From an uncultured Pseudoxanthomonas sp. (lineage in GTDB: Bacteria > Pseudomonadota > Gammaproteobacteria > Xanthomonadales > Xanthomonadaceae), in assembly GCF_946886695.1 (NCBI RefSeq), contig NZ_CAMPJD010000014.1, positions 1 to 64,000 on the forward strand: a stretch of 64,000 nt of DNA, given 5' to 3'. Both the position numbers and the translations under genes were made by a program. Shown in pieces: positions 41,873-50,953 of this stretch (position 1 is the stretch's first letter; each line of letters begins with the position of its first letter). The notes under the pieces are model-generated. The model was not told the origin of the DNA, made no database searches, and was given only the letters and a program-made list of their open reading frames with translations.

Positions 41873-44185
41873 TCAGACCGCCGCGGCGGGGGACGGGGTG
41901 GGCTCGAGGCGCTCGATCACGCCCTGCATGGCACTGTCGAAGGCGTCCTCGCTCTGGTGCGTGCGAAGGCGGCCCAAGCGCACCATCGCGGCCAGTTCTT
42001 CCGGCGAGGCAACGCAGAAGCGTACGCCGCGACGATTGACGAACAGCAGGCGCGAGGAGATCGGGCTGACCCACGACAGCTTGCCCGCCTGCACCTTGTT
42101 GTCCTTGTCGATGAAGTCCAGCCAGGTGCCGATGGCCAGATTGCGGAAATGGTCCGCATCGCTGTGGTCGAACTCGAGCGTATCCGCGCCCGCGACCAGC
42201 TGGATCGGCGTGGCTTCCTCGTCGATGACCGGCTTCGGCAGCACCACCTGCGGCAGTTCCGGCAGCGCCTTCTCCAGGTCGGGACGCGCTGCGGCCACCG
42301 CCTGCAGCGTGTCGTGCAATGCATCCACGGCGCCGCCCGCGGCATCCTGATTCATGCCGACGCTGGCGAACACCTTCAACAACGCCGGTCGCCACGCCTG
42401 CAACCAGGGCTTGCCGATGACATGGCGCTGCGCTTCGGTGAGTTCCTCCAGCACGCCATCCGCCAGTGTGAGCGATTCGCGCAGTCCCTCGCCTTCCTCG
42501 CCTTCGCGCAGCACCGTCATGGTGACGTGGTGCGCCCACGGCTGGCGCAGGAAATCCTCGATGGCCTGAGGCACGCGGCGATCCGCGAGGCGTTCGTCCA
42601 ACTCGGTGTTCATGCGCGCGCGCGCGGCTTCCAGGCGCTCCTGCCCGCGCTGGATCTCGGCGGCGCGGCGTTCCGCGATCTCGATGCGGCGGCGATGCTG
42701 CTCCAGGAAGGCACGGAATTCTTCTTCCAGCGTCAGGAAGATTGCGAGGTTCTCGTTGAACTCGGCGACCAGGCGGTCGACCACCTCTTCCACCTTGGTC
42801 AGCAGGGTGCGCTCGGCGGCGCTCTCGCCGTTGTTGCCCTCGCAGGCCTCCGCCAACACGTTGAGCAGGCGGCGCGCGGGATGGGTCTTCTGCACGAACA
42901 TGCGCCGGTCCAGCAGCGCCACCTTGACGAACGGCACCACGAGGCGGCCGATCAGTTCGCGCGGACGGCCCTCCAGGTCGCGCTCGTCCAGCATCACGTC
43001 GAACAGCATGCCGACCAGGTCGATTGCGTCCTCATCCACGGGCGCCAGGCGCGCGGTGGAGGGGTCAACGCCGAGCTGCATGGCGCTGCTGAGCACTTCG
43101 TTCTTCAGCCGCTGCGCCAGCGATTCCCCGTTGTCGCCGATCGCCGCACGCAGCGTGGCGCTGGGCGTGGCCTGCAACAGGGACAGCACCGAGAGCATTT
43201 CCCGCTGCGACAGGTCGCGCTGGCGCTGGTCGGCCGCGCGCGCTTCCGCCGCATCGCCCGCATCGCGACCACGGCGCGACTCCTGCAGCAGGTGATGCAA
43301 CGCTTCAAGCAGGACACCTTGCGCGCCTGGTGCGGCGCCGTAGCCAGGCGGCACGTCGCCGAAACCACCCATCATCGGGGCGGCGCGCGTGGCTTCGAGG
43401 CCACGGCTCACGCCGGCCATGCGATTGAGGAAACGCGCTGCCCACGCAGGTGCGCCGGGCTCCTCGCCGCCTTCACCCTCGTTCTCCATGTCCGGCGCCG
43501 CGCCCGCTTCCGGCTTCGGCGCGCGGCGCGACGGCAGGTCCGGCATCACGCCGACCTGCATGAGCCGCTGGTCCAACGACGCATAGATGCGCGCGATCGC
43601 GGGCACGAGGTCCCGCTCGCACAGCTTGATCACCACCAGCCGGACCTCGGGCGTGAGGTCGCACGCCGAGAACGCCTGGTGGACGGCCACGCCGATGTGC
43701 TCGGGGCCGATGGGGTTGAGCTCCACGTCCAGCACGACATTGCCGGCGATCCAGCCCAGGCGGCGGTCCAGCCGGGCGAGGACGGGCTTGCAGTCGCGCT
43801 GGATGACGCTGGCCAGGTTGCGTACGGCCAGCCGGGATTCCAGCTCCTGGTCCGTTATCAGGGTCAGTCCGTCTTCCGACCCCTGTGCGAATGCGCGCTC
43901 CATGGACAGTGGCTGCCCTTCCTGCAGCGCGCTCCAGGCCCGCTGCAGATGGGCGCGGAAGCGCACGATGATGTCTTCGCGGCGGCGGCGCAGTTCACGC
44001 ATCGCATCCAGGAAGGCCATCTGCGAGGGGCCGGCCCGCTCGGCGCGGTCGAACAGCGCATCGTCGAAACGACCCAGCGCCACCGCGAAGGCGTCCACCA
44101 GCGGCGGGATCGCCGCATCACGCGCCTGATCCAGCAGACGCGTGTCGCGACCGGGCCGATCGGCGATATTGAGGACGTTCGACAT
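41873..44185 (-). CDS. DUF1631 family protein with PilZ-like C-terminus
   Basis: 770 residues from the ATG at 44185. A long helical N-terminal part with Arg/Leu-rich coiled coil (about 495-560) fits DUF1631. The linker at about 230-300 is Gly/Ala/Glu rich. The C-terminal 110 residues (GTWLDFIDKDNKVQAGKLSWVSPISSRLLFVNRRG) resemble the PilZ-like beta barrel found in this family, suggesting nucleotide-related signalling, but no RxxxR motif is clear. No enzymatic function is evident. It stands alone, 88 bp from pntAa. Confidence 0.8.
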   Translation of the reverse strand: MSNVLNIADRPGRDTRLLDQARDAAIPPLVDAFAVALGRFDDALFDRAERAGPSQMAFLDAMRELRRRREDIIVRFRAHLQRAWSALQEGQPLSMERAFAQGSEDGLTLITDQELESRLAVRNLASVIQRDCKPVLARLDRRLGWIAGNVVLDVELNPIGPEHIGVAVHQAFSACDLTPEVRLVVIKLCERDLVPAIARIYASLDQRLMQVGVMPDLPSRRAPKPEAGAAPDMENEGEGGEEPGAPAWAARFLNRMAGVSRGLEATRAAPMMGGFGDVPPGYGAAPGAQGVLLEALHHLLQESRRGRDAGDAAEARAADQRQRDLSQREMLSVLSLLQATPSATLRAAIGDNGESLAQRLKNEVLSSAMQLGVDPSTARLAPVDEDAIDLVGMLFDVMLDERDLEGRPRELIGRLVVPFVKVALLDRRMFVQKTHPARRLLNVLAEACEGNNGESAAERTLLTKVEEVVDRLVAEFNENLAIFLTLEEEFRAFLEQHRRRIEIAERRAAEIQRGQERLEAARARMNTELDERLADRRVPQAIEDFLRQPWAHHVTMTVLREGEEGEGLRESLTLADGVLEELTEAQRHVIGKPWLQAWRPALLKVFASVGMNQDAAGGAVDALHDTLQAVAAARPDLEKALPELPQVVLPKPVIDEEATPIQLVAGADTLEFDHSDADHFRNLAIGTWLDFIDKDNKVQAGKLSWVSPISSRLLFVNRRGVRFCVASPEELAAMVRLGRLRTHQSEDAFDSAMQGVIERLEPTPSPAAAV

Positions 44186-44339
44186 GCGCAAGGTTCCCCG
44201 CCTTGGCAGGCGAAAGGAGTTCGGGGGATACGGACCGGGGATCCGCGATGACATCGTAGGAAATCCGGCGGACCGGCAACCGTGATGGCCTCGTCATTTT
44301 AGTGCCATGCAACAAGATGTGACACGGTAAACTTGACGC

Positions 44340-44921
44340 ATGTCGCTTACCGATCCCCTGCACTTCCTCGACGCACGCCGTTCCGTGCCCTCCAAACAGC
44401 TCGGCACCCCCGGCCCTGACGATGCCACGTTGCTCCGGATGCTCGCTTCCGCGGTCCGCGTACCGGATCACGGCAAGCTGGTGCCGTTCCGCTTCCTCCG
44501 CATCCAGGGCGAAGCGCGGCATGCGCTCGGCGAACACCTGGCGGCACGCACCTTGCATCTCGATCCCGCTGCGGCGGACGCCGTGGTCGCGAAGGACCGC
44601 GCGCGCTTCTCGCATGCACCAGTCGTCATCACCGTGGTCGCGCACCTCACCTCGGGCCACAAGGTGCCGGAGCAGGAGCAACTGCTCACTGCGGGCAGCG
44701 TCTGCTTTGCCCTGCTGCAATCCGCGCAGGCACTCGGCTTCGGCGCGCAATGGCTGACCGGCTGGATGGCGTACGACGATGCCGTGGCGGAAACGCTCGG
44801 CCTGGCTGCGAACGAGAAGATCGCCGGCTTCATCCACATCGGCACACCGCAGTTGGACGCCCCCGAACGCGAACGCCCCGATCCCGCCGCGCTGCTCAGC
44901 GACTGGACGCCCCATGCCTGA
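44340..44921 (+). CDS. Nitroreductase family protein (YdjA-like)
   Basis: 193 residues with FMN-binding features: RRSVPSKQLG at the N-terminus (phosphate contact), PFRFLRIQGEARHAL, GSVCFALLQSAQALGFGAQWLTGW, then GFIHIGTP near the end. The monomer is about the length of YdjA-type single-domain nitroreductases. Substrate unknown. The stop overlaps the next start by 8 bp. Confidence 0.88.
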   Translation: MSLTDPLHFLDARRSVPSKQLGTPGPDDATLLRMLASAVRVPDHGKLVPFRFLRIQGEARHALGEHLAARTLHLDPAAADAVVAKDRARFSHAPVVITVVAHLTSGHKVPEQEQLLTAGSVCFALLQSAQALGFGAQWLTGWMAYDDAVAETLGLAANEKIAGFIHIGTPQLDAPERERPDPAALLSDWTPHA

Positions 44922-45822
44922 GCAGGCCGTGATGCGTCCGCTCCACCTGGTCGACGCCAGCCTGTACGTGTTCCGCGCCTGGCACTCGATGCCGGACGAA
45001 TTCCAGGATGCCGATGGCTGGCCCACCAATGCGGTGCACGGCTTCGCGCGCTTCCTGCTGGAGCTGCTCGAAAAGGAGCGCCCCGCGCACATCGCCATCG
45101 CCTTCGACGAGGCACTGGACAGCTGCTTCCGCAATCGGCTCTATCCGGCCTACAAGGCCAATCGCGACCCGGCGCCGGAAGAGCTCCGACGACAGTTCAC
45201 GCACTGCAAGGCGCTCTGTGCCGCGCTCGGGCTGAGCGTGCTCGCCCATGGCGAGTACGAAGCAGACGACCTGATCGGCAGCGCATTGCATGCCGCAAGG
45301 CCACAGGGTTTCCGCGGCATCATCGTGTCCGCGGACAAGGACCTGTCGCAACTCCTGCAGGAGCACGACGAGCAATGGGACTTCGCCCGCGGCCAGCGCT
45401 GGGGCATGCAGGGCGTGAAGGCCCGGCACGGCGTGGAAGCGCGGCAGATCGCCGACTACCTGGCGCTGACGGGCGACGCCGTGGACAACATTCCCGGTGT
45501 GACCGGGATCGGCGCGAAATCCGCCGCCGTGCTGCTGGCGCACTTCGGCGATCTGGACACCCTGCTCGCACGCATGGATGAAGTCGCGTTCCTGCGGCTG
45601 CGCGGTGCCGCGACGCTCGCCGTGCGCCTGCGCGAACAGCGCGAGCATGCCCTGCTATGGCGCCAGCTCACCACGATCGCCCTGGATGCGCCACTCGGCG
45701 AGGTGGAAACCGGTCACGTCCGTGGCCAGGCCGATGGCGACATGCTGGCAGGCCTCTCGGATGCGTTGCGCTTCGGCCCGATGACCCGGCGCCGGCTGCG
45801 GGTGGCGGCGGGGCTGGAATAG
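44914..45822 (+). CDS. 5'-3' exonuclease, H3TH type
   Basis: 302 residues (or 296 from the ATG at 44932). A PIN-like nuclease domain has acidic clusters LVDASLYVFRAWH, AIAFDE, GEYEADDLIGSA and VSADKDLSQLL. A helix-3-turn-helix (ALTGDAVDNIPGVTGIGAKSAAVLL) contacts DNA. Length and motifs match stand-alone homologues of the DNA polymerase I 5' nuclease, expected to cleave flap or nicked DNA. It lacks polymerase domains. Confidence 0.9.
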   Translation: MPEQAVMRPLHLVDASLYVFRAWHSMPDEFQDADGWPTNAVHGFARFLLELLEKERPAHIAIAFDEALDSCFRNRLYPAYKANRDPAPEELRRQFTHCKALCAALGLSVLAHGEYEADDLIGSALHAARPQGFRGIIVSADKDLSQLLQEHDEQWDFARGQRWGMQGVKARHGVEARQIADYLALTGDAVDNIPGVTGIGAKSAAVLLAHFGDLDTLLARMDEVAFLRLRGAATLAVRLREQREHALLWRQLTTIALDAPLGEVETGHVRGQADGDMLAGLSDALRFGPMTRRRLRVAAGLE

Positions 45823-45873
45823 CCGCGCGATCGACCGCTGTGAATCGTCACGCGCACCCGATAGCATCGCCCC

Positions 45874-46440
45874 ATGGATGATCGTGATGACGACAAGCGC
45901 CAACAGCCCGCCCACGTGGTGTGGCAGGGCAAGTATCAGCGGATGATGGTGCGCGGCACGTGGGAATACGTGGAACGCGCGCATGCCGGCGGACTGGCGG
46001 CGATCATCATCGCGGTGACGCCGGATGACGACGTGCTGTTCGTGGAGCAGTTCCGGGTGCCGTTGCAGGCACGGACCATCGAGATGCCGGCGGGCCTGGT
46101 CGGCGACATCCATGCCGGCGAGTCGATCGAGGTCTCCGCCATCCGGGAACTGGAGGAGGAAACCGGCTGGACGGCGGAGCAGGCCGAGGTGTTGATGATC
46201 GGTCCGACATCCTCCGGCAGCAGCAGCGAGAAGATCGCCTTCGTCCGGGCGACCGGGCTGCGCAGGATCGGAGAAGGCGGGGGTGACGGTGATGAGGACA
46301 TCACCGTGCATGCGATCCCGCGCGTGCGTGCAGCTGCGTGGCTGGTGCAGAAGATGCGGGGGGGCTACGAACTGGACGCCAAGCTCTGGGCGGGGCTTTG
46401 GATGATCGACCACACCTTGGACGGCACGCCGCGCGACTGA
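45874..46440 (+). CDS. NUDIX hydrolase
   Basis: 188 residues with a full Nudix box, G-x5-E-x7-RE-L-x-EE-x-G-W, at about 76-98 (GDIHAGESIEVSAIRELEEETG). The preceding EMPAGLV loop and the later E in SSSEKIAF match ADP-ribose pyrophosphatase-like enzymes (the NudF/YffH group). It probably cleaves ADP-ribose or a similar dinucleotide; the exact substrate is not shown. Confidence 0.9.
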   Translation: MDDRDDDKRQQPAHVVWQGKYQRMMVRGTWEYVERAHAGGLAAIIIAVTPDDDVLFVEQFRVPLQARTIEMPAGLVGDIHAGESIEVSAIRELEEETGWTAEQAEVLMIGPTSSGSSSEKIAFVRATGLRRIGEGGGDGDEDITVHAIPRVRAAAWLVQKMRGGYELDAKLWAGLWMIDHTLDGTPRD

Positions 46441-46446
46441 CGCGCC

Positions 46447-46863
46447 TCAGTCCGCCTTGACCGCGTAGCCTGCCAGCCGCCAGACGCCTTCATCCTCGCG
46501 CCGCAGTGTCACCGTTTCGCGATGCGGCGCGCCGGCTTCGCCGAACATCACCGAGAACTCGAGCACGGCATACGTGCCCGGCTGCCATCGCGGCCGCTGG
46601 CTGGGTTGGTCGACCCGCACGGCCGCCCAGCGACGGCTTCGCCCCCGACCCAGCGCACCGTGCCGCTGCGCCATCAACGCGACGAACGCCTCACGCCCCA
46701 TCGCACGACGGATCGATGCGGAGGCGGCATCCCACAGGACGTCGTGCTGACCCTGCTCGATTGCCTTGATGAACCGCATGGCCGCCATCCCGAGCCGCGG
46801 GATGTCGACATCCTCCAGCCCGATCCTCGCCTCGCCCGCCTGCATTGCTGCGTGTGCCGTCAT
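46447..46863 (-). CDS. DUF4019-like protein
   Basis: 138 residues from the ATG at 46863 (GGTGGA eight bases upstream; an in-frame GTG at 46875 exists). The pattern AAMRFIKAIEQGQHDVLWDAAS followed by an ALxRxxSRRW segment and a final TYAVLEFSVMFG-RRE-GVWRLAGYA strand pair fits the DUF4019/NTF2-like small domain. No catalytic residues are evident. Convergent with the NUDIX gene (6 bp gap). Confidence 0.72.
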   Translation of the reverse strand: MTAHAAMQAGEARIGLEDVDIPRLGMAAMRFIKAIEQGQHDVLWDAASASIRRAMGREAFVALMAQRHGALGRGRSRRWAAVRVDQPSQRPRWQPGTYAVLEFSVMFGEAGAPHRETVTLRREDEGVWRLAGYAVKAD

Positions 46864-47003
46864 CGCTCGATCCACCCCAAATCACGTGGCCTACGCCGTC
46901 ACGCTTCAAGGAAGGAGCGGCACCCACACGACTGGATCGCACCGCTGTGCGCGCACCGGACACGCCCGGCTCCTCACGGGTGGCGCAGTGGGCCGCACGT
47001 CGA

Positions 47004-47897
47004 TCAGGCGAGCTGCAGGCGGAAGAACGCGAGCGTGCGCTGCCATGAGAGGTCGGCAGCCGCCTGGTCGTAACGGGGCGTGGTGTCGTTGTGGAATCCA
47101 TGGTTGACGCCCGGGTAGACGTGCGTCTCGTAGGACACGCCGGCGGCTTCAAGCGCCTGTTCGTAGGCGGGCCAACCCGCATTGACGCGCGTATCCAGTT
47201 CGGCGAACTGCAGCAGCAAGGGCGCCTTGATGCGCGCTGCCTCTTCCGCGGTGGGTTGGCCGCCGTAGTACGGCACGCCGGCATCCACCAGGTCGGGCAG
47301 CCGCGCCGCCAGCAGGTTGGTGACCAGGCCACCGAAACAGAACCCCACCACGCCCAACTTGCCGTTGCTGCGCGGCAGCCCATGCGCGAAGTGCGCTGCA
47401 GCCTCCATGTCCGCCAGCACCTTTGAACGGTCCAGCGTGGCCTGCATCTCGCGCCCGGCGTCGTCGTCGCCGGGATAGCCGCCGAGCGGATACAGCGCGT
47501 CGGGCGCGAACGCGATGAAGCCCGCCACCGCCAGCCGGCGTGCGACGTCTTCGATGTAAGGATTCAGGCCGCGATTCTCGTGCACTACCAGCACGACCGG
47601 AGACGGGCCCTCCGCACGCGGCATCGCCAGCAGGCCACGGCCTTCGCCATGGCCCTGCGGCGCGGGAAACGTCCGGTAGACGGTGGTGATGCGTGGATCA
47701 TCCACGTCCACCTGTGCCGCGAACGCGTACTGCGGCGTCAGCGCCGCCAGCAGCGCGGCCGCCGTGGTGCCGCCCACGGCGAACTGCGCGGCGCCGGCCA
47801 GGAAACCGCGCCGGTCGACGCGGCCATGGACGTAGTCGTCGTACAGGTCCAGCACACGCGGGTCGAACGCGGATGCGGTGGCGCGCGAATGCTCCAT
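47004..47897 (-). CDS. Dienelactone hydrolase family protein, Tat-exported
   Basis: 297 residues from the ATG at 47897. An N-terminal twin-arginine signal (DRRGFLAGAAQF) is followed by a dienelactone-hydrolase alpha/beta domain. The triad is visible as C187 in GFCFGG, D235 in FAELDTRVN and H266 in GVNHGF; E107 in VVHENRG matches the DLH switch Glu. Family members hydrolyse dienelactones or other small esters; substrate unknown. It is transcribed after pip, 26 bp from it. Confidence 0.88.
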   Translation of the reverse strand: MEHSRATASAFDPRVLDLYDDYVHGRVDRRGFLAGAAQFAVGGTTAAALLAALTPQYAFAAQVDVDDPRITTVYRTFPAPQGHGEGRGLLAMPRAEGPSPVVLVVHENRGLNPYIEDVARRLAVAGFIAFAPDALYPLGGYPGDDDAGREMQATLDRSKVLADMEAAAHFAHGLPRSNGKLGVVGFCFGGLVTNLLAARLPDLVDAGVPYYGGQPTAEEAARIKAPLLLQFAELDTRVNAGWPAYEQALEAAGVSYETHVYPGVNHGFHNDTTPRYDQAAADLSWQRTLAFFRLQLA

Positions 47898-47923
47898 GGT
47901 GTTCTCCCGTCTGCGATGGGGCG

Positions 47924-48865
47924 TCAGGCGAAGGCGTCGGTCGCGCGCACGAGGGCGTCGACATTCTCGGCTTCGAAAGCCGAGTGGCCCGAGGCTGGCG
48001 TGATCTCGAGCTTCGCCTTCGGCCACGCCTTGTGCAGTTCCCATGCATTGGCGATCGGACAGACCACGTCGTAGCGCCCATGCACGATGACGCCCGGGAT
48101 GTCGGCGATGCGCGAGGCATCGCGCAGCAGTTGGTCTTCGACCTCGAAGAAGCCGCCGTTGACGAAGTAGTGGTTCTCGATGCGCGCGAACGCCAGCGCG
48201 AACTCCGGCTCCTCGTGCCCGCTGATGAAGTCCGCGTCCACGTGCAGGAAGCTGGTCGCCCCTTCCCACACGCTCCACGCCTTCGCGGCGGCCAGGCGCG
48301 TCGCCTTGTCGGCGGACGTCAGCCGGCGGTGGAAGGCGGAAATCAGGTCGTGGCGCTCCACCGGTGGAATCGCGGTTATGTAGTGCTCCCACGCATCCGG
48401 GAACAGGCGGCTGGCGCCTTCCTGGTAGAACCACTCCAGTTCCCAGCGGCGCAGCATGAAGATGCCACGCAGCACGAGTTCGCTGACGCGCTGCGGATGC
48501 GTTTCGGCATAGGCCAGCGCCAGCGTGGAACCCCAGCTGCCGCCGAACACCTGCCAGCGGTCGATGCCGAGCTTCCCGCGCAGCTTTTCGATGTCGGCCA
48601 CCAGGTCCCAGGTGGTGTTGTCGACCAGATCCGCGTGCGGCGTGGAGCGGCCGGAACCGCGCTGGTCGAACAGCACGATGCGGTACTTCGCCGGATCGTG
48701 GAAACGACGCATCTTCGGGCTGCAGCCGGCGCCCGGCCCGCCATGGAGAAGCACCACGGGCTTGCCCTGCGGATTGCCGCACTGTTCGTAGTACAGCGTG
48801 TGGCGGTCGTCGACCTTCAGCGTGCCGGTGTCGAAGGGCTCGATATCGGGGTACAGCGTGCGCAT
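47924..48865 (-). CDS. pip: Proline iminopeptidase
   Basis: 313 residues of the S33 alpha/beta-hydrolase family that removes N-terminal proline. HGGPG at 41-45, FDQRGSGRSTPH and the nucleophile elbow GGSWGS (Ser110) match proline iminopeptidase; the C-terminal GHSAFE holds the His. Length is typical (about 313-317). It is cytoplasmic, with no signal peptide. Confidence 0.94.
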   Translation of the reverse strand: MRTLYPDIEPFDTGTLKVDDRHTLYYEQCGNPQGKPVVLLHGGPGAGCSPKMRRFHDPAKYRIVLFDQRGSGRSTPHADLVDNTTWDLVADIEKLRGKLGIDRWQVFGGSWGSTLALAYAETHPQRVSELVLRGIFMLRRWELEWFYQEGASRLFPDAWEHYITAIPPVERHDLISAFHRRLTSADKATRLAAAKAWSVWEGATSFLHVDADFISGHEEPEFALAFARIENHYFVNGGFFEVEDQLLRDASRIADIPGVIVHGRYDVVCPIANAWELHKAWPKAKLEITPASGHSAFEAENVDALVRATDAFA

Positions 48866-48895
48866 GGGCGGCCTGTCCTGGATGAAAGCGACAGT

Positions 48896-49768
48896 CTAGC
48901 GGCTGCGGTCCTGCGCTTCCGTGACGCGCCCGAGGGTGACGCGGTCGCGCTCTTCAAGGTCGGCGAAGGTCGCCACGTCGATGAAATCCGAACCGGCCAA
49001 CAGCGCGCGGATCGCCTCGCCCTGGTCCCAGCCGTGCTCCAGCAGCAACCAACCATCCGGCAGCAGGTGCGCGGGGGCCGCGGCCACGATCTCGCGGATC
49101 GCATCCAGTCCGTCGGCGCCGGACGACAGTGCCGTGGGCGGCTCGAAGCGCAGGTCGCCCTGCACCAGGTGGGGATCGCCGTCGGCGATGTAGGGCGGGT
49201 TGCTGGCGATCAGGTCGAAGCGCTCTCCCGCCAGTGGTGTCAGCCAACTGCCGCGGCGGAACACCACGTTGGCCAGACCGTGCGTGTGCGCGTTCGACTG
49301 TGCCACTCGCAGGGCGTCTTCACTGAGGTCTGTCGCGACGACCTGCGCCAACGGTCGTTCGCTGGCCAGCGCGAGCGCGATGGCGCCGCTGCCGGTACCC
49401 AGGTCGGCGACGCGCAGCGGGCGTTCGCCCGGCAGCCGCTCCAGCGCCAGTTCCACCAGCCGCTCGGTCTCGGGGCGCGGGATCAGCGTGGCGGGGGAGA
49501 CCTGCAGGTCCAGCGTCCAGAACCCGCGCCGGCCCAGCAGGTACGCCAGCGGCTCGCCCGCGATACGCCGCGCCAGCAGGGCGTCGAACGCCGCCGCCTC
49601 CCGGTCGGGCAACGGGTCGTCGCCATGCGCGAACAGCCACGCCCGGTCGCGACCCAGCACGTGCAGCAGCAGGTGCTCAGCCTCGTGCCGCGCGTCGGGT
49701 CCGGACAAGCGGGACGCGGCGGCGCGCAGGGCCAGGTCGAGTCGGGCAGTGATCAGGTCGGCAGGCAT
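48896..49768 (-). CDS. prmC: Peptide chain release factor N5-glutamine methyltransferase
   Basis: 290 residues; methylates the GGQ glutamine of RF1/RF2. The SAM-binding segment [16 protein letters not shown] (about 110-125) and the substrate-binding NPPY motif ([10 protein letters not shown], about 180) are present. The start ATG at 49768 gives the helical N-terminal domain at the normal length. prmC is often next to prfA; here it is 40 kb away. Confidence 0.95.
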   Translation of the reverse strand: MPADLITARLDLALRAAASRLSGPDARHEAEHLLLHVLGRDRAWLFAHGDDPLPDREAAAFDALLARRIAGEPLAYLLGRRGFWTLDLQVSPATLIPRPETERLVELALERLPGERPLRVADLGTGSGAIALALASERPLAQVVATDLSEDALRVAQSNAHTHGLANVVFRRGSWLTPLAGERFDLIASNPPYIADGDPHLVQGDLRFEPPTALSSGADGLDAIREIVAAAPAHLLPDGWLLLEHGWDQGEAIRALLAGSDFIDVATFADLEERDRVTLGRVTEAQDRSR

Positions 49769-50154
49769 TGCCGCGCATGGTAGCGGGCCGGGGCCCGCAG
49801 GACGCGGCCGCATCGCCGCGGCGCACCATCATGGTGCTCAATCGCGTATGGAGCTTGGCTGGCCACCCTGCTCCGGACCATTTCCCTGTTCACGGCGTGC
49901 CGGGCGCCCGCCGGATATCGCATGCGCGTAGCAGGCATGAATGATAAGCAGGCCAGATCTCCATCAACTTGTTGAAAAACATGACTTTAATCCCTACGTC
50001 AGGTATCACGATCGCCAGGTAGCGCATCGGCGCCGGGATTTCGATAGTCAAAAACTATTCATTCAATTCCATCAATCGATTTGAGATATCAATAGTCCCT
50101 GCCTACCATGGCGCCATCGCTTCACCACACCCACTCCACTCACGAGGATCTTCC
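49769..50154. other. Intergenic region upstream of ahpC
   Basis: 386 bp between prmC and ahpC. The left half shows no gene I can support. The right third holds the OxyR-like operator listed next and, beyond it, the ahpC leader with GAGGA before the ATG. The stretch around 49950-50110 is AT-richer than its surroundings, as promoters are. Confidence 0.6.
50044..50080. promoter_or_regulatory. OxyR-like binding site of ahpC
   Basis: ATAG-N7-CTAT is perfect at 50044-50058. After a 7-bp spacer a second half-site ATTC-N7-CGAT lies at 50066-50080, imperfect but correctly spaced. This is the four-tetramer OxyR layout (ATAG-N7-CTAT-N7-ATAG-N7-CTAT). It lies 75-111 bp upstream of ahpC. An oxyR gene lies in the same cluster, so peroxide-dependent activation is likely (inference). 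Confidence 0.68.
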
Positions 50155-50718
50155 ATGTCCCTGATCAACACCGCGGTCCAGCCGTTCAAGACCACCGCCT
50201 TCCACAACGGCGAATTCGTCGAAGTCACCGACGGCACCCTGAAGGGCAAGTGGTCGGTCCTGATCTTCATGCCGGCCGCCTTCACCTTCAATTGCCCGAC
50301 CGAAGTGGAAGACGCCGCCGCCAACTACGCCGAGTTCCAGAAGGCCGGCGCCGAGGTCTACATCGTCACCACCGACACGCATTTCTCGCACAAGGTGTGG
50401 CACGAAACCTCCCCGGCGGTGGGCAAGGCCCAGTTCCCGCTGGTCGGCGACCCGACCCACCAGCTGACCCGCGCCTTCGGCGTGCACATCGAAGAAGAAG
50501 GCTTGGCACTGCGTGGCACCTTCGTCATCAACCCGGAAGGCGTCATCAAGACCGCCGAAATCCACAGCAACGAGATCGCCCGCGACGTGTCGGAAACCCT
50601 GCGCAAGCTGAAGGCCGCGCAGTTCACCGCCGCCAACCCCGGCCAGGTCTGCCCGGCCAAGTGGAAGGAAGGCGCGCAGACGATTGCCCCGTCGCTGGAC
50701 CTGGTGGGCAAGATCTAA
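50155..50718 (+). CDS. ahpC: Alkyl hydroperoxide reductase, peroxiredoxin subunit
   Basis: 187 residues of typical 2-Cys peroxiredoxin. Peroxidatic Cys47 lies in FTFNCPTE; resolving Cys166 is in GQVCPAKW. Reduces H2O2, alkyl hydroperoxides and peroxynitrite with AhpF as reductant in the cytoplasm. It has an upstream OxyR-like site and precedes ahpF and oxyR. Confidence 0.98.
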   Translation: MSLINTAVQPFKTTAFHNGEFVEVTDGTLKGKWSVLIFMPAAFTFNCPTEVEDAAANYAEFQKAGAEVYIVTTDTHFSHKVWHETSPAVGKAQFPLVGDPTHQLTRAFGVHIEEEGLALRGTFVINPEGVIKTAEIHSNEIARDVSETLRKLKAAQFTAANPGQVCPAKWKEGAQTIAPSLDLVGKI

Positions 50719-50733
50719 GTCGCTCCGCAACAC

Positions 50734-50809
50734 CGGCGCATCTGTCCGATGGATGCGCCGCGCTCCACGAACACGCATCAAGCCACCTCCGGGCCACGCG
50801 CCCGGAGGT
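50734..50809 (+). terminator. Two hairpins between ahpC and ahpF
   Basis: Hairpin 1 (50734-50760): perfect 9-bp stem CGGCGCATC / GATGCGCCG with a 9-nt loop, 15 nt after the ahpC stop. Hairpin 2 (50785-50809): perfect 10-bp stem ACCTCCGGGC / GCCCGGAGGT with a CACGC loop. Neither has a T-run, so they are better seen as partial terminators or 3' stabilisers that could give more ahpC than ahpF message (inference). The remainder of the 235-bp gap holds no gene. Confidence 0.6.
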
Positions 50810-50953
50810 CGGCCTCCCCGACGGACGTTTGCAGCAGCGGCATGTGCCGCTTGCCGGTTCCCCCTCCCTGGCCGGCTCCCTCCCCCGGCGCATGCCGCTC
50901 CTGCAAACGCCTGACCTTCCCTTCCCCCGATTTCCTACACGGAGACGTTCGCC

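Noticed and set aside
41702..44251. 849-codon plus-strand frame opposite the DUF1631 gene
   Set aside because: Antisense shadow with His/Arg/Gln-rich low-complexity translation and no motif.
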